Position numbers and translations under genes: made by a program. The notes under the pieces were generated by a model. That model worked only from the letters and a program-made list of their open reading frames with translations. It made no database searches and was not told the origin of the DNA. Below are positions 13,805 to 27,331 of a stretch of 64,000 nt of DNA, piece by piece. Source of the DNA: Epiperipatus broadwayi (lineage: Eukaryota > Onychophora > Udeonychophora > Euonychophora > Peripatidae). Numbering within the stretch: the first letter of the stretch is position 1; the number at the start of each line of letters is the position of its first letter. The stretch spans positions 436,001 to 500,000 of the forward strand of contig JAQFVV010012491.1 in assembly GCA_028023455.1 (NCBI GenBank). The letters are read 5' to 3'.

Positions 13805-14280
13805 AAACAGGCAAAACTCTCCATATAGTAGTGCCACCCAGTGCAAGCCAGAGTAATCAATGAAATGCCAGAAGGTTTGTGCATAAAATACCTATTTAGT
13901 GCCTACTCATCCAATATCCACAGACTAGTTTCTGGCTTTTGCCCTTTGTCAGTGAGGGGCCTTGAATCTGAGAGCACTGCACCTAGATCTTAGGATCTAA
14001 TGCTCCAGCAGCCACTTTTTATCTCCACTTATCTACAAAACTATGAGAATCAAATTGAAAACACAAAAAATATTTTCAATCTAAGTTAAAGGTAGCTGGA
14101 GGGTTGCATTAGATCCTAAGATCTAGGTGCAGTGCTCTCAGATCCAGGGCTCCTCACTGACAAAGGCCAAAAGCCAGAAACTAGATAGGGATTTTATGCA
14201 CAAGTCTTCTGGCATCCATTGATTACTCTGGCTTGCACTGGGTGGCACTACTGTATGGAGAGTTTTGCCTGTTTGATAAC
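13805..14280. mobile_element. MITE family A, longest copy
   Basis: A long inverted repeat. The ends read GGCAAAACTCTCCATATAGT (from 13810) and ACTGTATGGAGAGTTTTGCC (ending near 14269). The arms share GTGCAAGCCAGAGTAATCAA, AGAAACTAG and the GATCCTAAGATCTAGGTGCA block. The centre (about 14020-14090) contains ACAAAACTATGAGAATCAAA. It has no coding capacity. It lies about 160 bases upstream of the tetraspanin acceptor site, hence probably inside that gene's last intron. The transposase that moves the family was not identified. Confidence 0.9.
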
Positions 14281-14419
14281 AGTTATGAGCAAGCATATAG
14301 AAAATGGTGATCGTGATGAAACGATAATTATTAGTGATTCTGTATTATGCTAATTAGATCAAACTGTTTTTTAATTTTCTCAGAAAAAAAATATATATAT
14401 TTGTTCGGAAATTTATTAA

Positions 14420-14439
14420 TCTTGATTTTTTTTTTTCAG
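14420..14439 (+). promoter_or_regulatory. 3' splice acceptor of tetraspanin exon
   Basis: A run of ten or more T residues followed by CAG (14437-14439) immediately precedes the coding exon. This is a textbook polypyrimidine tract and acceptor. Confidence 0.7.
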
Positions 14440-14496
14440 ATATTTGGCATGATTTTTAGCATCTGTCTTTGTCGCAATATCGGACAAGAAATTTAA
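14440..14496 (+). CDS. Tetraspanin, terminal coding exon
   Basis: After the acceptor AG the frame reads IFGMIFSICLCRNIGQEI and stops with TAA at 14494-14496. This is the end of the fourth membrane segment plus the short cytoplasmic tail of a tetraspanin, with the juxtamembrane cysteines that are palmitoylated in this family. Tetraspanins are four-pass membrane proteins that organise receptor and integrin microdomains. A phase-0 intron just before the G-M-I-F-S stretch is typical for CD9/CD151-like members, and the exon start here fits that exactly. Upstream exons (first three membrane segments and the large loop with its CCG motif) were not found in the preceding 14 kb, so they lie beyond the window or are unrecognised. 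Only 18 codons are seen; the assignment rests on motif plus splice context. Confidence 0.75.
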   Translation: MFGMIFSICLCRNIGQEI

Positions 14497-16100
14497 CAAT
14501 AGTTGCGTGGTATGGAAAGTTCCACTTGACAGGATTTCTGCTCTGTGCTGCCCTCTGTTTATTCTCAGCTGAATTATTCTGCAAACGTAGAATGATTGGG
14601 AACAAATTCATATAAGTTGACTCTCCCTTTAAATATTAATATGTTTATTAAAACATAAAAAAAAAAAACTAACCACAAACACTGTCGATTTTTAAATACA
14701 AGTGACAGAAAAATAAATCAATATCTTTGAGTAAGGATATTTGCTAAATTATGACGGTCTACTTATAAATTTGTTTGTTGTTTGTTAAAAGTAACGTCAA
14801 ATCTTTATGATTTATTTTGCTGTTGTAGGAGAGTCGCTTTTGATTTGTTTACTAAAGAAAGAAAAAAAACCCTTTATTTACTGCATTCAGCCATCAAATA
14901 CATTTTAAATAACGCAACGAAATATTTTATTCACCGATGTTCTGATTGCAGTGGTCCATTACAATCACTAAGTTGCCTTTACTTTGTATCTATTTTTTTT
15001 AAAGTAAATTTTTTATGGACCAATTTATATATACTTTTGATATTTTATTTGGAAATTGTTATAAGAAGAATCGATTATTAGTTAATAGTACTGTATTTAA
15101 AAGTGAATAGTATTTTACTATTAGAAAAAGATTTTGTTTTGCATTTTTACCTTATTTGTCTAAAGGGCAGATTTGTTAACTTTTTTTTGCTAAATCTCAT
15201 TTGCTATTTATATTGTCATTTTCTTAAAGCATTATAGTTGTGTATGTTTGGGAGGGGGGGGGGCGTGAAACGCGATAACATTTCCAGATATTTTCATCAC
15301 AGTGCATTTAAAAACGATATTGAACCCGGTAAAATTTAGAAAAACTATAAATATTATTAGAATAAAATGCCTGGAAATGTAGCAGATCGTCATAATATTG
15401 TTTTATAAATTGTAATCACACATACCAGTACCCATATTTGCATGCATAATTATATACATACTCAACAAAATTATACAGTATATACATCTATATTATATGA
15501 TTTTATGCTTTTGTTGTTATTATCCATTATATGGAGGAGGGGGCATTTGGTGAGTAATATATACTGTATGCATATTTAAATATGGGTGCATATATATCAA
15601 TGTGTGTATAATGTTGTTTATATTTATTCATTTTACAAAACATATATTTTTCGTATATATAAACTATTGTATTTTAAAGGCTTTGGTGTTTGTTATAATA
15701 CGATGGATTGGTGTTTATATTGAATGTCAAAATTTGTTAATGCCCGATATTGAAGTGTCTTTTTATTTTAAAGCAATGTACTTATAATACAAAACATTCA
15801 GTAATCGTGAAGTAAGTATCTTCGTTATATGGGGAGGGAATATTTTATTTATTTTTGATTAATTAATATGTTGGTAATCCTATTTCAAATTAGCAAGGTC
15901 TTCAGTGATGAAGCTTTTTTTAATTATTATTTAATTAACAATTCTTTCATGATTTCTTGAATGATTATTATTTGTGCAAACATTAGTTATAGAAATTGGT
16001 TATTGGGCTGATCCCCTCCCCTCTTTTTTTTCATGACTCTTACTGTAGTTACTTCTTAGTGTGAATAAATATTATTTTTTAATAATAGTTTTTTTCTCTT
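14497..16100 (+). other. Probable tetraspanin 3' UTR and flank
   Basis: The first 130 bases after the stop are less AT-rich than their surroundings, as expected for a 3' UTR. Candidate poly(A) signals are ATTAAA near 14648 and AATAAA near 14713 and 16064; which one is used cannot be told. A 99-codon open frame at 14782-15081 has no family resemblance. An unusual G-run followed by CGTGAAACGCG lies at about 15250-15276. Confidence 0.4.
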
Positions 16101-17768
16101 TCGTATACATCCATTATATACATAATACTATTATCTTAAGTGTTGATTGATTGGTCCTTAATAAGTAACTGAATGGCTTTTCTCTAGCATGAAATGCCCT
16201 CGTTCTTTCACCATCGATCTGTTTAGTTATAACTTTTCTCATAAATTTGATCACAATATGATCAAATTAAGACACTTTCAACTTGGTTCATTTGCATATC
16301 AGGTAAAAAAAAAAAAATCTAATTGAGTATCAGTAATTAGTAATGGTTTAAATGATATGTGTATATATGAGAAATAGCACTAGAATAATTCAACTCATTT
16401 AAATGTGCAGACATCAAGACTTTTACGTTTACAAACATGTTTTTGATTTGATCCTACCTTATATATTACCTTAACTTTAAAAATATGCATATTAAAATCG
16501 TAATTTTTTTTAGACATCTTCAAAAACAAAAGCTGAAAACCTTCAGTTAAGTATTATTAGTTTATTGCTCCAAAATAGTTTTCTTCATTACAATGTGAGA
16601 CTCAGATGCTTTCAGAGTAATACAAAAATCACCAGCCTTACACATAAGCACATCATAGTGTGCTAACAGATGTATAAATTATATATAAGATTCAATAATA
16701 GTCTATATAATTAAAATTTTAGCCTTGGCAATCATCAATATTTATATTTAAAAAAGGATCATTTAAATAAAAATAATAGAATTAATTGCTCACGAGGTTG
16801 AGTGATTGATGTTCAAGCATTAAAACTGATAGGTTGATCTTCAAACTTGTTACTAATAACTAAGATAGAAAGTGCTAAATTCAATGCAAACTAAAAGATA
16901 ATTTTCCTGCCCTGGTAATTTTTAGGAGTAAATATAAAATTATCTTAATTATTAATGCAAAGACTGTTAACACTTCAATATTGGGGCAATTTTTATCCAT
17001 GCTTACAACTTGAATTCTGTATCTTTTAGCATATTTAATCAAATTAAATTAACTGATTTCCTTTAAAGAGATTTCCTTAATTTTTCCGACTATTGATTTA
17101 AACATGGAGTTAAATTAATGAGCTACATTATTTTCTAAATATTTTTTTTTCTCACAACTATTTCAATCTACTTAGATATTAATCAAAATTTTATAAATTT
17201 ATAAAAATGACTTACCATCCTATAGTTGTAGTTTTCTTTTTATAATTGATCACAAATAACTTTTTTGAAAATAAATAATGGACTTTTGGAATCCATAGAT
17301 ACTGCAACAATAGTAAATTTTTTCATTAGATTTCAAAATCTAGAAGGCTGTATATAGACTGGCATATCAGGATATAATTAAGATTGTTAAAACAAGATGC
17401 TAGAATGCAGATAGAATGGTGGGCTTTTATTTCTCTGCTTTTGATGTATCAATCACTCTACATTCTCATACCAAAAATATTTGGAATGCATGTGAGCTTC
17501 ATGATCGTAGCAGTTTTATTTGAATAAGTTCATGACATTTCTCTCACTGTAGATGACAAAGTGCATAATGAATAAAATCAGGACATACTAGATGGTAATT
17601 AAGCAGACTTCCATGATCATTTTCCAGTTATTAGACCTTTTGCTAGAAACATTGATTATCATTGTATCATATCCTGTATTCAGAATAACAGCTTGAAAAT
17701 TCAAAGACCTTAAAGTTTTGAAATTAAGTAAATTGCTTACAAAGTTAATAATCAATTCAGATTTTATA
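16101..17768. other. AT-rich spacer, nothing recognised
   Basis: No gene, structured repeat or transposon piece recognised up to the hAT target site at 17761-17768. Confidence 0.45.
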
Positions 17769-20762
17769 TAGAGGTGGATTAAGTGGTAAGCAGCTGTGTA
17801 GGGGCCCCCAAGATCTTCTTTTCATTAGGATTCGAGGACATTTTTTTTTTGTATACAATCAACCCTCCTATAATGCAGCATTATTAAAGCTTTTGAAGGG
17901 AATTTATTTAAGTTTTGGTGGGATTCTATTTTAACTGGACTTCAGGGGGTGGAAACTAATATAGCACAAATAGGCACAAATTAAATAATTATATATATTT
18001 TTTAATTGCACAAAAAATTCGACCTGTCCCAAAATAATAATTTGTTTTAAATTTAAATATTCTGCTTTTGAAAAAATTATCTTAAATAAATTTTGCTGTT
18101 TTTCTGAAGTTGATTTATCTCCAGAGGGTTTTTTCTAAATTATATTTTGATTGGAGACAGGTAAAAATGAACTTTATTTGTTAACATCTTAACATTATCA
18201 TTTAAAAAAAATTTTTTTTTAGTAGGCATTGTTTGCGAGGCTAAAAGCTTGTAACTTTTTTTCTTCACAGCAAAAAAAATGAAGAGACATCAAAGTGGGA
18301 CAAAAAAGTTAACCCCCCCCCCCGAAATTGCTGAAAACCAAAGAAATTCATTGCATAAATTTTTAAAAGTTAATAGAGTTGCCACCAACATCTATGTCAG
18401 ATAATTCTGAATTGCCTATGTTTGAAACTTCTTCTAAAGAAGAATAACAAGTTGAGAATCAAGAGGTTGAAATTGTTACTGAAAAAAGGGATTGCAAAAA
18501 CACAAGATAGAGATAGTCTAGAAAGACACTTCGATATAGACATAAAAGTAATAAATGATATAGCTTTATGGCCAACAATATTAACAGATGATATTATTGA
18601 TCATATTTTTAATAACAAACCAAAAAATATTGGGAACATAGGGAATTTAAAATCAGTGTATAAAGATAGAGATGAAGTGTATTTCAGAGGAGTTATGATC
18701 ATTTCTATAGTAAGAAATCAAATGGAATTGCAAACTCTTTTCAACAATAAAATCTAAATTAATAACTGGTTTACAAAATTGGAGATCAATAATTTATTTT
18801 ATTGGACCACAAAGTTTCAAAAGAACACATCAGCGATGTGTACTATGAATAAAAGATTAACAAAATTCAAAAGAATTGATACTCAACTATTACAGGAAAA
18901 AGAAGAATGTTACTGGAGAGAAGTGTTGAAAAGAATTGTATCAACAATAAAATTGAGTCACTTAGGATTAGGATTTAGAGGTCACAATGAAAGCAAAGAT
19001 TCCAATAGGAAAGAAAATTATTTAACCTATTTGGAATATCTAAGTGAATACGATGAGTTTTTGAAGTTACATCTACAAAAACATGCCAACCAAGGACAAG
19101 GAAGTGTAAACTATTATCTCATTATTTGTGACAAATTTGTAGGTCTTATTGGAAATCAAGTAAGAATGGAAATAATTGAAGAAATCAAATATGCAACTTA
19201 TTTTAGTATAATTGTTGATTGCACTCCCAATGTTTCACATGTCTATCAAGTAACTTTTGTGATAAGATATGTTTCATCCTGTAGTAATACAATGGAAAGA
19301 TTTATGGAATTCATTCCCATAGATAAACACATGCCTTCATATTTGGAATAAGAAGTTTTGCAAACTTTAATAAAATTAGAAGTGAATATTAAAAACTGTC
19401 AAGGACAATCATTTGATAATGCTTCTAATATGTCAGGGAAGTACTCAGGTTTGCAAACATAGCCCAAGTGTGGTTTTTATTCCATGTGCTAATCATTCCT
19501 TAAATTTAATTGGAAATTTCACTGCAGAAAGTTGTAGCACTGCAATTGAATATTTTATGTTTGTGCAGAATTTTTTCACACTTTTTCTGCATCAACTCAT
19601 CTTGGAAAATTTTAACCAGAAATCTAGACATGTATAAACATTCTATCACAGTGAAAAGAGTTTCTAATACAAAATAGTCAGCAAGAGCAGATGCTGTATT
19701 AGCTATAAAACTTGTTTTCACCCATGTAAAACAGGCTTTAGCTGAAATTTGTACTTCAGAAGAAGAAAAAAAAGTTACCATAATGGAGGCAACTTCATGT
19801 CTGAGGAAAATGGACAAATATGAAACCACCCTAATGACAGTGATTTGGAATACTATTTTACAAAGAATAAATGCTACTAGTAAACACTGTAATCAGTGGA
19901 GTGCAAACTATTGAAAGGATATATCCTACTGAAGTCATTAGAAAATTTTATCAATTTCAGAGAAGAATTTGAAAAAGAGGCAATTGATTTACCAGGGCTA
20001 TTATTTAATGTGAAAGATGGACAAAGAGAAAAATGTTTTTTGATGGAAAAAAAAAAGTTGGATATGAGTTTACAATAAGAGAAAATTTCATAGTCAATTC
20101 ATTTTATGTCATATGTGATAACACCAAGGCAGAACTATCTCAAAGAACTCGGATGTATGAAGTTGTTGTAGAGCCTTTTTGAATATTTTTTGATTGGAAT
20201 TTATCAATAGAAGAAAAAATGCGATAAAAATGTTTAAGGATATTTACAAAAATGACATTGATTTTTGTAATTTTGAATTTGACCATTTTTTAATATTTCT
20301 AAAAGAAAATGAGGACACCATAAAAACCACACCAGACATCTATCAAGCCACCAAAGAAATGTCTTGCACATTTTTGAATACTGAAATTTTTTTTAACAAT
20401 TCCCTTATTTAATGCGTCACCAGAAAGATCGTTTTCTGTTTTAAAGCGTACGTACAAAAAATTATTTAAGGAGTACTATGGGAGAAAAAAGATTAAATAA
20501 TATGGTCATTCTGTATATAGGGCATGAAATTTTAAGCCAAATTGACACTGTAAATAATTGACGAATTTGCAAGAAATAAAGCAAGATGGAAATTCATGTA
20601 AAAAATGTTTTTTAATAAATTCATTTAATGTGTTATAGTATGAACTTTTTGATTACTTTTTTTGTTTGTTAATAACTTAATGAGAGTTTTCTTGAAAACT
20701 TTTTTTTCTTCCCTGAGTTTGAGGGTCCCCAAATTTTTACTGCTTGGCTTGAACCATCTCTG
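17769..20762 (+). mobile_element. hAT transposon (ZMYM1-like), complete, inactive
   Basis: Terminal inverted repeats: left end TAGAGGTGGATTAAG (17769 on), right end complement CAGAGATGGTTCAAG (ending 20762). Both are followed inwards by AAGCAG and then a G/C run (GGGGCCCCC on the left, GGGTCCCC on the right). The 8-bp host duplication is ATTTTATA (17761-17768) and ATTTTATC (20763-20770), 7 of 8 identical. It carries one decayed transposase gene. Confidence 0.95.
18279..20561 (+). pseudogene. hAT transposase, ZMYM1/TTF-type, decayed
   Basis: The likely start is ATG at 18279 (MKRHQSG.KK, the usual basic start). Order of pieces: DIALWPTILTDDIID (about 18557), the conserved block before the TTF zinc finger; then a 190-codon frame at 18779-19351 with KRIDTQLLQEKEECYWREVLKR, GLGFRGHNE, and YATYFSIIVDCTPNVSH, whose D is the first catalytic aspartate region; then NCQGQSFDNASNMSGKY and IPCANHSLNLIG (19390-19515), the second D and the C/H block. 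Near 20417-20560 comes ASPERSFSVLKR and, one frame over, STMGEKRLNNMVILYI, the C-terminal hAT dimerisation region. At least five frameshifts or stops separate the pieces, and the TTF finger itself is not legible. The protein would cut and paste DNA in the nucleus; this copy cannot. Confidence 0.93.
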
Positions 20763-20770
20763 ATTTTATC

Positions 20771-21844
20771 CACTTGTATTGCACACTATTTAGAAGGATT
20801 GAATTTTTCAAATGCTTAAACATTGGCATTTAAAGGAATGAAACAAAAATATTACTATTTAATTATATATCAAATAGATTAGTATTTTATTCATTTATTA
20901 TAATTTTAATAATGAAAATATTAGAAACAACCCTAAGATTGCAATACACTGTGCTGTTAATAATACTAATAAAATGGTTTATTGTTCTGAAGTTCATATA
21001 AGTTCAAACACTGACAATGAGGAACTGAACTGCGATCCGTGAATCTTTTCCAATCTGCCACTCTATCATTGTACCAAACTATGTATATTTTCTCAGTTAC
21101 TATTAAATAAAAGTAAAAATACTTCAACATTAATCTATATATAAGATTTGGATTTATTGCAAATATAAAAATTTTCTGCTGTGAACAAATGCTGATATTA
21201 AAACAGCACGTTTAGAAAACGAAGTTTAATAATTCTATCATAGATTGACTACTGTTGATCTCAGTTTTTCCTGAATAATAACTTTTCTGGATAACTGATG
21301 TCTCTTAATAATAATGATAAAATTGAGCAATAGAAATTTAAAGTATTATTGTACAGAAACATGAAAACAATTAAAAGATGACTTATTTATATAATGTTTG
21401 AAAAGAGTAATTAAAAAAAAAAAATGCGCTTATTGCATTTTATGACTGCTTCTTTCATTTTTCTTATTCCATTAATACATTGTACAGGCTTAAACCTGTA
21501 TTAATATATGTAATATATGGGAGATTCAAACTCAGACCTTCACACGACCCACTACTCTTAAGGAAAAACACTCATACACAATTTTTTTTAGTGTAATATA
21601 AATAATGCATTATATAACAAAGTTACTAAACAATTTTTTTTTATCAATATCAAATAAATATTGATAATTTTTTCTACATAAATTGTTTCATCAAATCAAA
21701 TTCATCTAAATTGCAATCCATATCTTAAAAATACATATACAAATGTGTAATCTCGAAATTTTATTAAACTTGTAAAGAGTACAACATAAACCTCAATGAT
21801 CACATCTCCAATACTAGCACATAATTGTTTATAAACAAAGCAAA
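20771..21844. other. AT-rich spacer, nothing recognised
   Basis: No gene or repeat recognised. Confidence 0.45.
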
Positions 21845-22096
21845 ATATTTTTTGTGTTTTCAATTTCATGCTCATAGTTTTGTAGTTAAGTAGAAATAAA
21901 AGGTGGTTGCTAGAGGGTTGCATTAGATCCTAAGAGCTAGATGCAGTGCTCTCAGATCCAAAGCTCCTCACTGACGAAGGCCACAAGCCAGAAACTAGTC
22001 TGGGGATGTTGGATGAGTAGGCATTAGATAGGGATTTTATGCATAAGCCTTCTGGCATCCATTGATTACTCTGTTTAGCACAGGTGGCACTACAAT
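21845..22096. mobile_element. MITE family A, half copy
   Basis: It contains the central segment (TTTTGTGTTTTCAATTT, CATAGTTTTGTAG) and one complete arm (GGGTTGCATTAGATCC to GGTGGCACTAC) of the element at 13805-14280, but not the other arm. It also holds TGGATGAGTAGGCATTAGAT, missing from the 14-kb right arm but present in the 37.8-kb copy. It is therefore either truncated or represents a different deletion. Confidence 0.85.
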
Positions 22097-25000
22097 GCTT
22101 GCATTAAATTATACTTTTTGTACATGAGATTACACTCGCACAAATTAATGTGAATTATAAGAAATTTTGGATTATTTGATTTTTGGATAAGTAATGGGTG
22201 ATTGTTATTATAATTTTATATTTATAAAAGTCAATTGAAGATACTGTTTCAGTTTCTTTTAGTAATTAGGTATATTTCTTAGTTTTTGATGACAAAATTT
22301 TCTGTGTAACCATTAGTCAAATGTCAGTAAACTATAAAAAGAAATGGAATGATATCACTCATCTCTTTAATGCTGATTATATATAGGCTTAGTTTATTGA
22401 CATTATTATAAATTAGAGTGAAATTTATTTTAATTTTATTTATGTACAGCTTAATTGCTCTGAAATCACAATTTAACTATTTGAAGTTAAAGATATGAGT
22501 GATTTTATTGTATTCTTTGCATAGTTTATTGACATTTGACTATTGGTTAAACATAGTCAATGTGAGTTGAAGTTACTTCCACTTTAATTTCATATCAAAA
22601 TTGGAATACATGTTTCAATATTAATATAACTTTACATTATAAATCTATTTTTTATGATATATGACTTTTATATGAATTAATTGATGTCTTTACTTCTCTT
22701 AGCAGCTCAATTCCATATGATATAATAAAATGCACCAGTCATCATTTTTTTAAAGCGATTTATGATAAACTTTTACCTAACTTGCTGTCTTCATCACAGA
22801 TCTGTAAAATTTTATATTTCAAAATATGTCAGAATAAACTAGATCTTTAAACCCATGCTTGTAAAATTTCTCATACTGAAAATTCATCTCTGATATATGT
22901 ACTATAATCACATTTGAGAAAGAAAAAAGTATGAATTTTATTCAGAATTAATTTTAAAAATTACTGTGAAATATGTAACAAGAGTATTTATAATTATAAA
23001 TTTTCAAATAGTAGTTCTAATGTACTGTATATTTAAAGAGTTCATGTTTAGCGTTGAATAGAAAATCTGTGATTTTGGAAATTGGACTGGGTTTTTAACT
23101 GTTGGACTTTGTTTAGCTATACTTTCTGTTTTGATGATGGATGGATTTTATCATTGGCTTGAGGATTTAATGATTTCATACAACTCCAGAGTGAGTTCTA
23201 TCCCGGGCACTGTTCCAACCCACTTTCTGATTTCATATTGTATCATGGTGCAGTTAACATAATCTTATCATGATCCCAACCTCTAAGTCTCCAAGAAAAG
23301 GAGCAAGGCATAGTTTTATATTTTTCAGCTCCTAAGACTCAAAGGAGCAGGGCATTGCAAAGATTTTTCCTTTTTTATTTCATATCAAGGGTTGTGGTAG
23401 ATTATAGTGTCTAAATTGAGATAGTCCTCTTGGTGTTCATGGTGCATTGTGTACTTATAGTCCAATACTGAATTCTTTATCTCAGAATTGCAGGTCACTA
23501 CTCATTCTAATAGCTGTCAGATACCTGTCGAATCTCTAAAAACATTGATGAGTACATAGTTTGAGGTATGAACTTTGTGTTAATTATACATGTATATTAT
23601 GTAAAATATTGTTAGGTTGGCGTTTCATTTCTTTTCCCCATGAGGACAGATAAGAGACAGTCTATGTGTCTCATGGCATACAACCACATAGTAGTGTGTG
23701 TGCACACTCACACACATAAAATTGAAAGAAAAAATAAATAAAAGGACAAGTAGCAGTAAACGAACAAAAAAATTTTGTAGATATTTTCTATATTACACTG
23801 AAATAATAGTTAAGGATTAAATAATTTTGAATTTAAATTTTTTTTATTATAAATTATGCATTTAAAAAAGTCTTAATTAATATTTTATTAATTCTAATTT
23901 TGAAATTAAAACAAGCATGTTTTTATATTACAATAGTGTAATAGAACGGACTTTTCCTAGTATGTAAATAGGTTGGTGAGGTCTTTACAATGAATAATGA
24001 AGAATATTTTTGTTATTTGTACCTATGTATACCATACACGCATTGATTTCATTCCTAGAGGAGGAGAGATTAAGAACCAACTAAATATTAATTATATATC
24101 TAACTTACCTCATCCATGTCGCATTTCATTTCTGTTAACCCAAGTTTCAAACCCATGGAGATTCCACATGATCATTTAATTCAGATTATATTAGTATCAC
24201 TTGAAATATAGATAGGTGTAAACATGTGTTTAATAATAGGTGTGGATGTGAAATTATGTATAAATAAATAAATTATTCATAAATATATGAGCAGATATGA
24301 CCAATTGAAATTGATTATAGAAAAACATACTAAGAGTTTTAATTTAACATTTAAATATATTTAATAACTATATTTACAGCAATTGATATTTTAACAAAGA
24401 AAATTTAATAAGATTATAAAACATTGAATTAGGCATTTACAGTTATTCTTTGTTTATAATTGATTCCAAATATTAACCCAAATCCTGCTCCCACAAAGAA
24501 TAGCCATTCAATGTCCCTATTAACAGCAATAAGACTTGTACTATGTATTGGATTATCATAATCATCTTTACTTTCTAAAATTTTTATTTGAAACTCTTAT
24601 TCCATTTACTTTAACTAACTTTGTATCTTAGATTCCTATCTGTTGTTGTGGTCAATTGGGATTCCCCTGTAATGTACAATAGTCATAATATAGACAAGGA
24701 AAATCATTTATGACAGAGATAGTTAATCAAATATATTAAAAACATTCAACACAACTATTAATATGAACAAATAAAGAAAAATGTATGTGTTGCAAGTATA
24801 GAAATGTTTGGATTAAATACATATTAGGTAAAGTTTTATCTTCCCCCTTTGATGATGATCAGGTTAGTAAGCAATCAAGCACTCATCATAAATTATATTT
24901 AATTTTCTTACACTAAAGATAAAAATATTCATTATGTTACATACTGATACTAATATTACCCCTTTGCCGCTGTATTAAAATAAAAAATTATTATATCAAA

Positions 25001-27331
25001 TATACAAATAAATAAAGTGAATGATGCTAACTTTAATTTGGTTTTGAAGTTTATAAGAAAGTGTCCTAGTGAATTGTTCCAGTAATCCATTTCAAGTATA
25101 GATGATAACTCATGTTCTAGAACATCCATCAGGTAAGTTATGTTTGACAACCTTGAAATTTCTGCTTTGAAGTGAAGAGTTCTAGTATCCATTCATTATG
25201 AATTGACTTGATGTTTCATAGTTCAGGTGTGAAGTGATAAGTCAATTCCATCCCAATCATGACAAGTTATAACTCCATGAACGACATTCTTTCCTGATGT
25301 CACCTTTGCACTTACCAATGCATATTTGTTTTTATCATTATTTATATTTTGCTTTAATGATTTGTTTTGAGTGAAATGTCAATATTTCTTATAATTTATA
25401 TACCTCAAATCTAGATATTGTGATCTATAACTGAGAATAACCAATATTTTGGAAGTTCGAATTTACTTGTGAAGGTTTTAATCAAATTATTTTAGTTAAC
25501 TTTAATTCTCTAAGTTCTTTCTCGCTTTCTCAGATAATCAAATATTGGTTTTTTGTAGTATTTTCACTCAAAATTAGTTGATGTTTCTCTTTCAATTTTA
25601 AATTTGAATCCTCTATGTAAAATTTGGAGATTTTTCAGCAGATAAGAAATTTTATCTCTCCTTTGAGAAGCTTATTCAACTAAAAGCAAGTTTGGGTTCA
25701 TATTAATCCATTGTTGACGTCATTTTTAGTGAATATTAATATAAGTAATTTGTAAATAACAATCAAATAATTTATTTGATATTTCTTTATTTTGATATTA
25801 GTTATTTTTTGATCACATTCATTCATACGACCTTATTTACCATGCAGTTATATTGTGCTTGAATCATAACATATTCAACAAAGTGATAATTGCCAAAGGT
25901 TAGTTATTATATCCGTCTGATAATTTAATTTAAATATTTATTTATAATATAATTAAGTTGGGATTTAAAATGAGTGTTGTAATTAATGGTTTGTCAATTT
26001 TTATGCTGTATTTACTCATCTAATAATTAATCAATAATGCTAATATCATGGGTCTTAGATTCGGATTGGTCTACATGGCATGTAATAGATATTGGATGTT
26101 AGGGTTATCCATAATAATAGATATATTAGTAATTATAAAATGTCACTATCTATTTTGATTAAAGAAATTTTTTTAAAAATTAAACCATGTATAACATTGT
26201 GATAAAAATCATCCAAAGTTGTTTTTCAAAGAATAAAAGTGAATTGAAAAAAGTCATTAACTTTTTTTCAATCATGATAGTGAAAACTTGTCTTTAATTA
26301 CTGTATTTTTCCCACTCTGATTATAAAAAGATTGGAGGAGAGTTTTAGAGTTATACAGACTATGAAGATATAACTGAAGGCAAGACAGTCCAAGTTCCGC
26401 TACTGCTACTAGTTCACAATGGTAGTTTAGATTCACATGGAAGCAAGTCACAGATTTTCTGTGGTTCATTAGCCCATATATATTATGTACTAGCTGGTAT
26501 GCCTGAAGTTTATCAAATTCTAGACTAAATGGATCTGACTATGTATGTCAACAGTTACTAGATTATCTTTCCTGAAGAGGACAAGATAGTCTACTGCTTT
26601 AAAAGGGACCAGCTTACCCAGAGAGTCCATCAGCTTTCTGAAGACTTAATTTGTTTACTGTTTTATCTATATGCAGGGAGGTACAGATAAAGGAACTATA
26701 TCATATATATATAAAGTACAACTGGTGAGTTATTTTGAATAACTTTACTCAACAAAAATTACGATGCATTTCCAGTATATTTTAAAAAAAAAAAACTCTA
26801 AAAATCTTTCTAGATTAGGAAATAAAAGAACTTCCTGGAATATGTTTAAAGATGCTTATAAAACTTTGATGAAGGACTATCAAAGAAATAAAAACCTTTT
26901 ATTTAACATAAAAAAGAGGCTAATTAATAGCTTTAATTCATATAATCTGGTTCTTATATATATGCTCATCATACATGTGCATTTATGTATTATTAAAAAT
27001 GAATATAATTTTTTTATAAGTCTATGACAATTCAAATGTTAATTTTTAAATTATTATACAGCATATTTGAGTGTTTATGTATATATGCATTTTTTTTGAC
27101 ACTGAACTGTGTATTCAGAAAATATGGTTTATTAGGTTTTCTTATGTATAAACACCAGTATGCACACACATGTATTGTTAAATTAGTCATTAATTATTGT
27201 ATTATAAAAATGAATTTCATTTATAGGTTTATAATTCAAATATATTCGTAAATTATTATACAGCAAGTCTGTGTGCTAATATATATATATGTTTTATGTA
27301 ATGAAAATTTGTTTATTAACTGCTCATAAAT
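22097..27331. other. AT-rich region, nothing recognised
   Basis: The stretch 23165-23530 is less AT-rich and contains two similar pieces, CCAAGAAAAGGAGCAAGGCA (23291) and CTCAAAGGAGCAGGGCA (23339), but no coding frame. A short TG/CA run lies at 23695-23717. The 78-codon - strand frame at 24956-25192 and the 87-codon + strand frame at 26764-27027 have no recognised family. Confidence 0.4.

Noticed and set aside
14782-15081. 99-codon + strand open frame
   Set aside because: It lies in the probable tetraspanin 3' flank and resembles no family; T-rich DNA readily gives such F/L/I-rich frames.
15247-15276. G-quadruplex at the long G-run
   Set aside because: There is one main G-run and not four spaced runs; an intramolecular quadruplex is not supported.
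24956-25192. 78-codon - strand frame as a host gene
   Set aside because: It has a plausible-looking amino-acid mix, but no domain, splice signals or repeat partner could be recognised.
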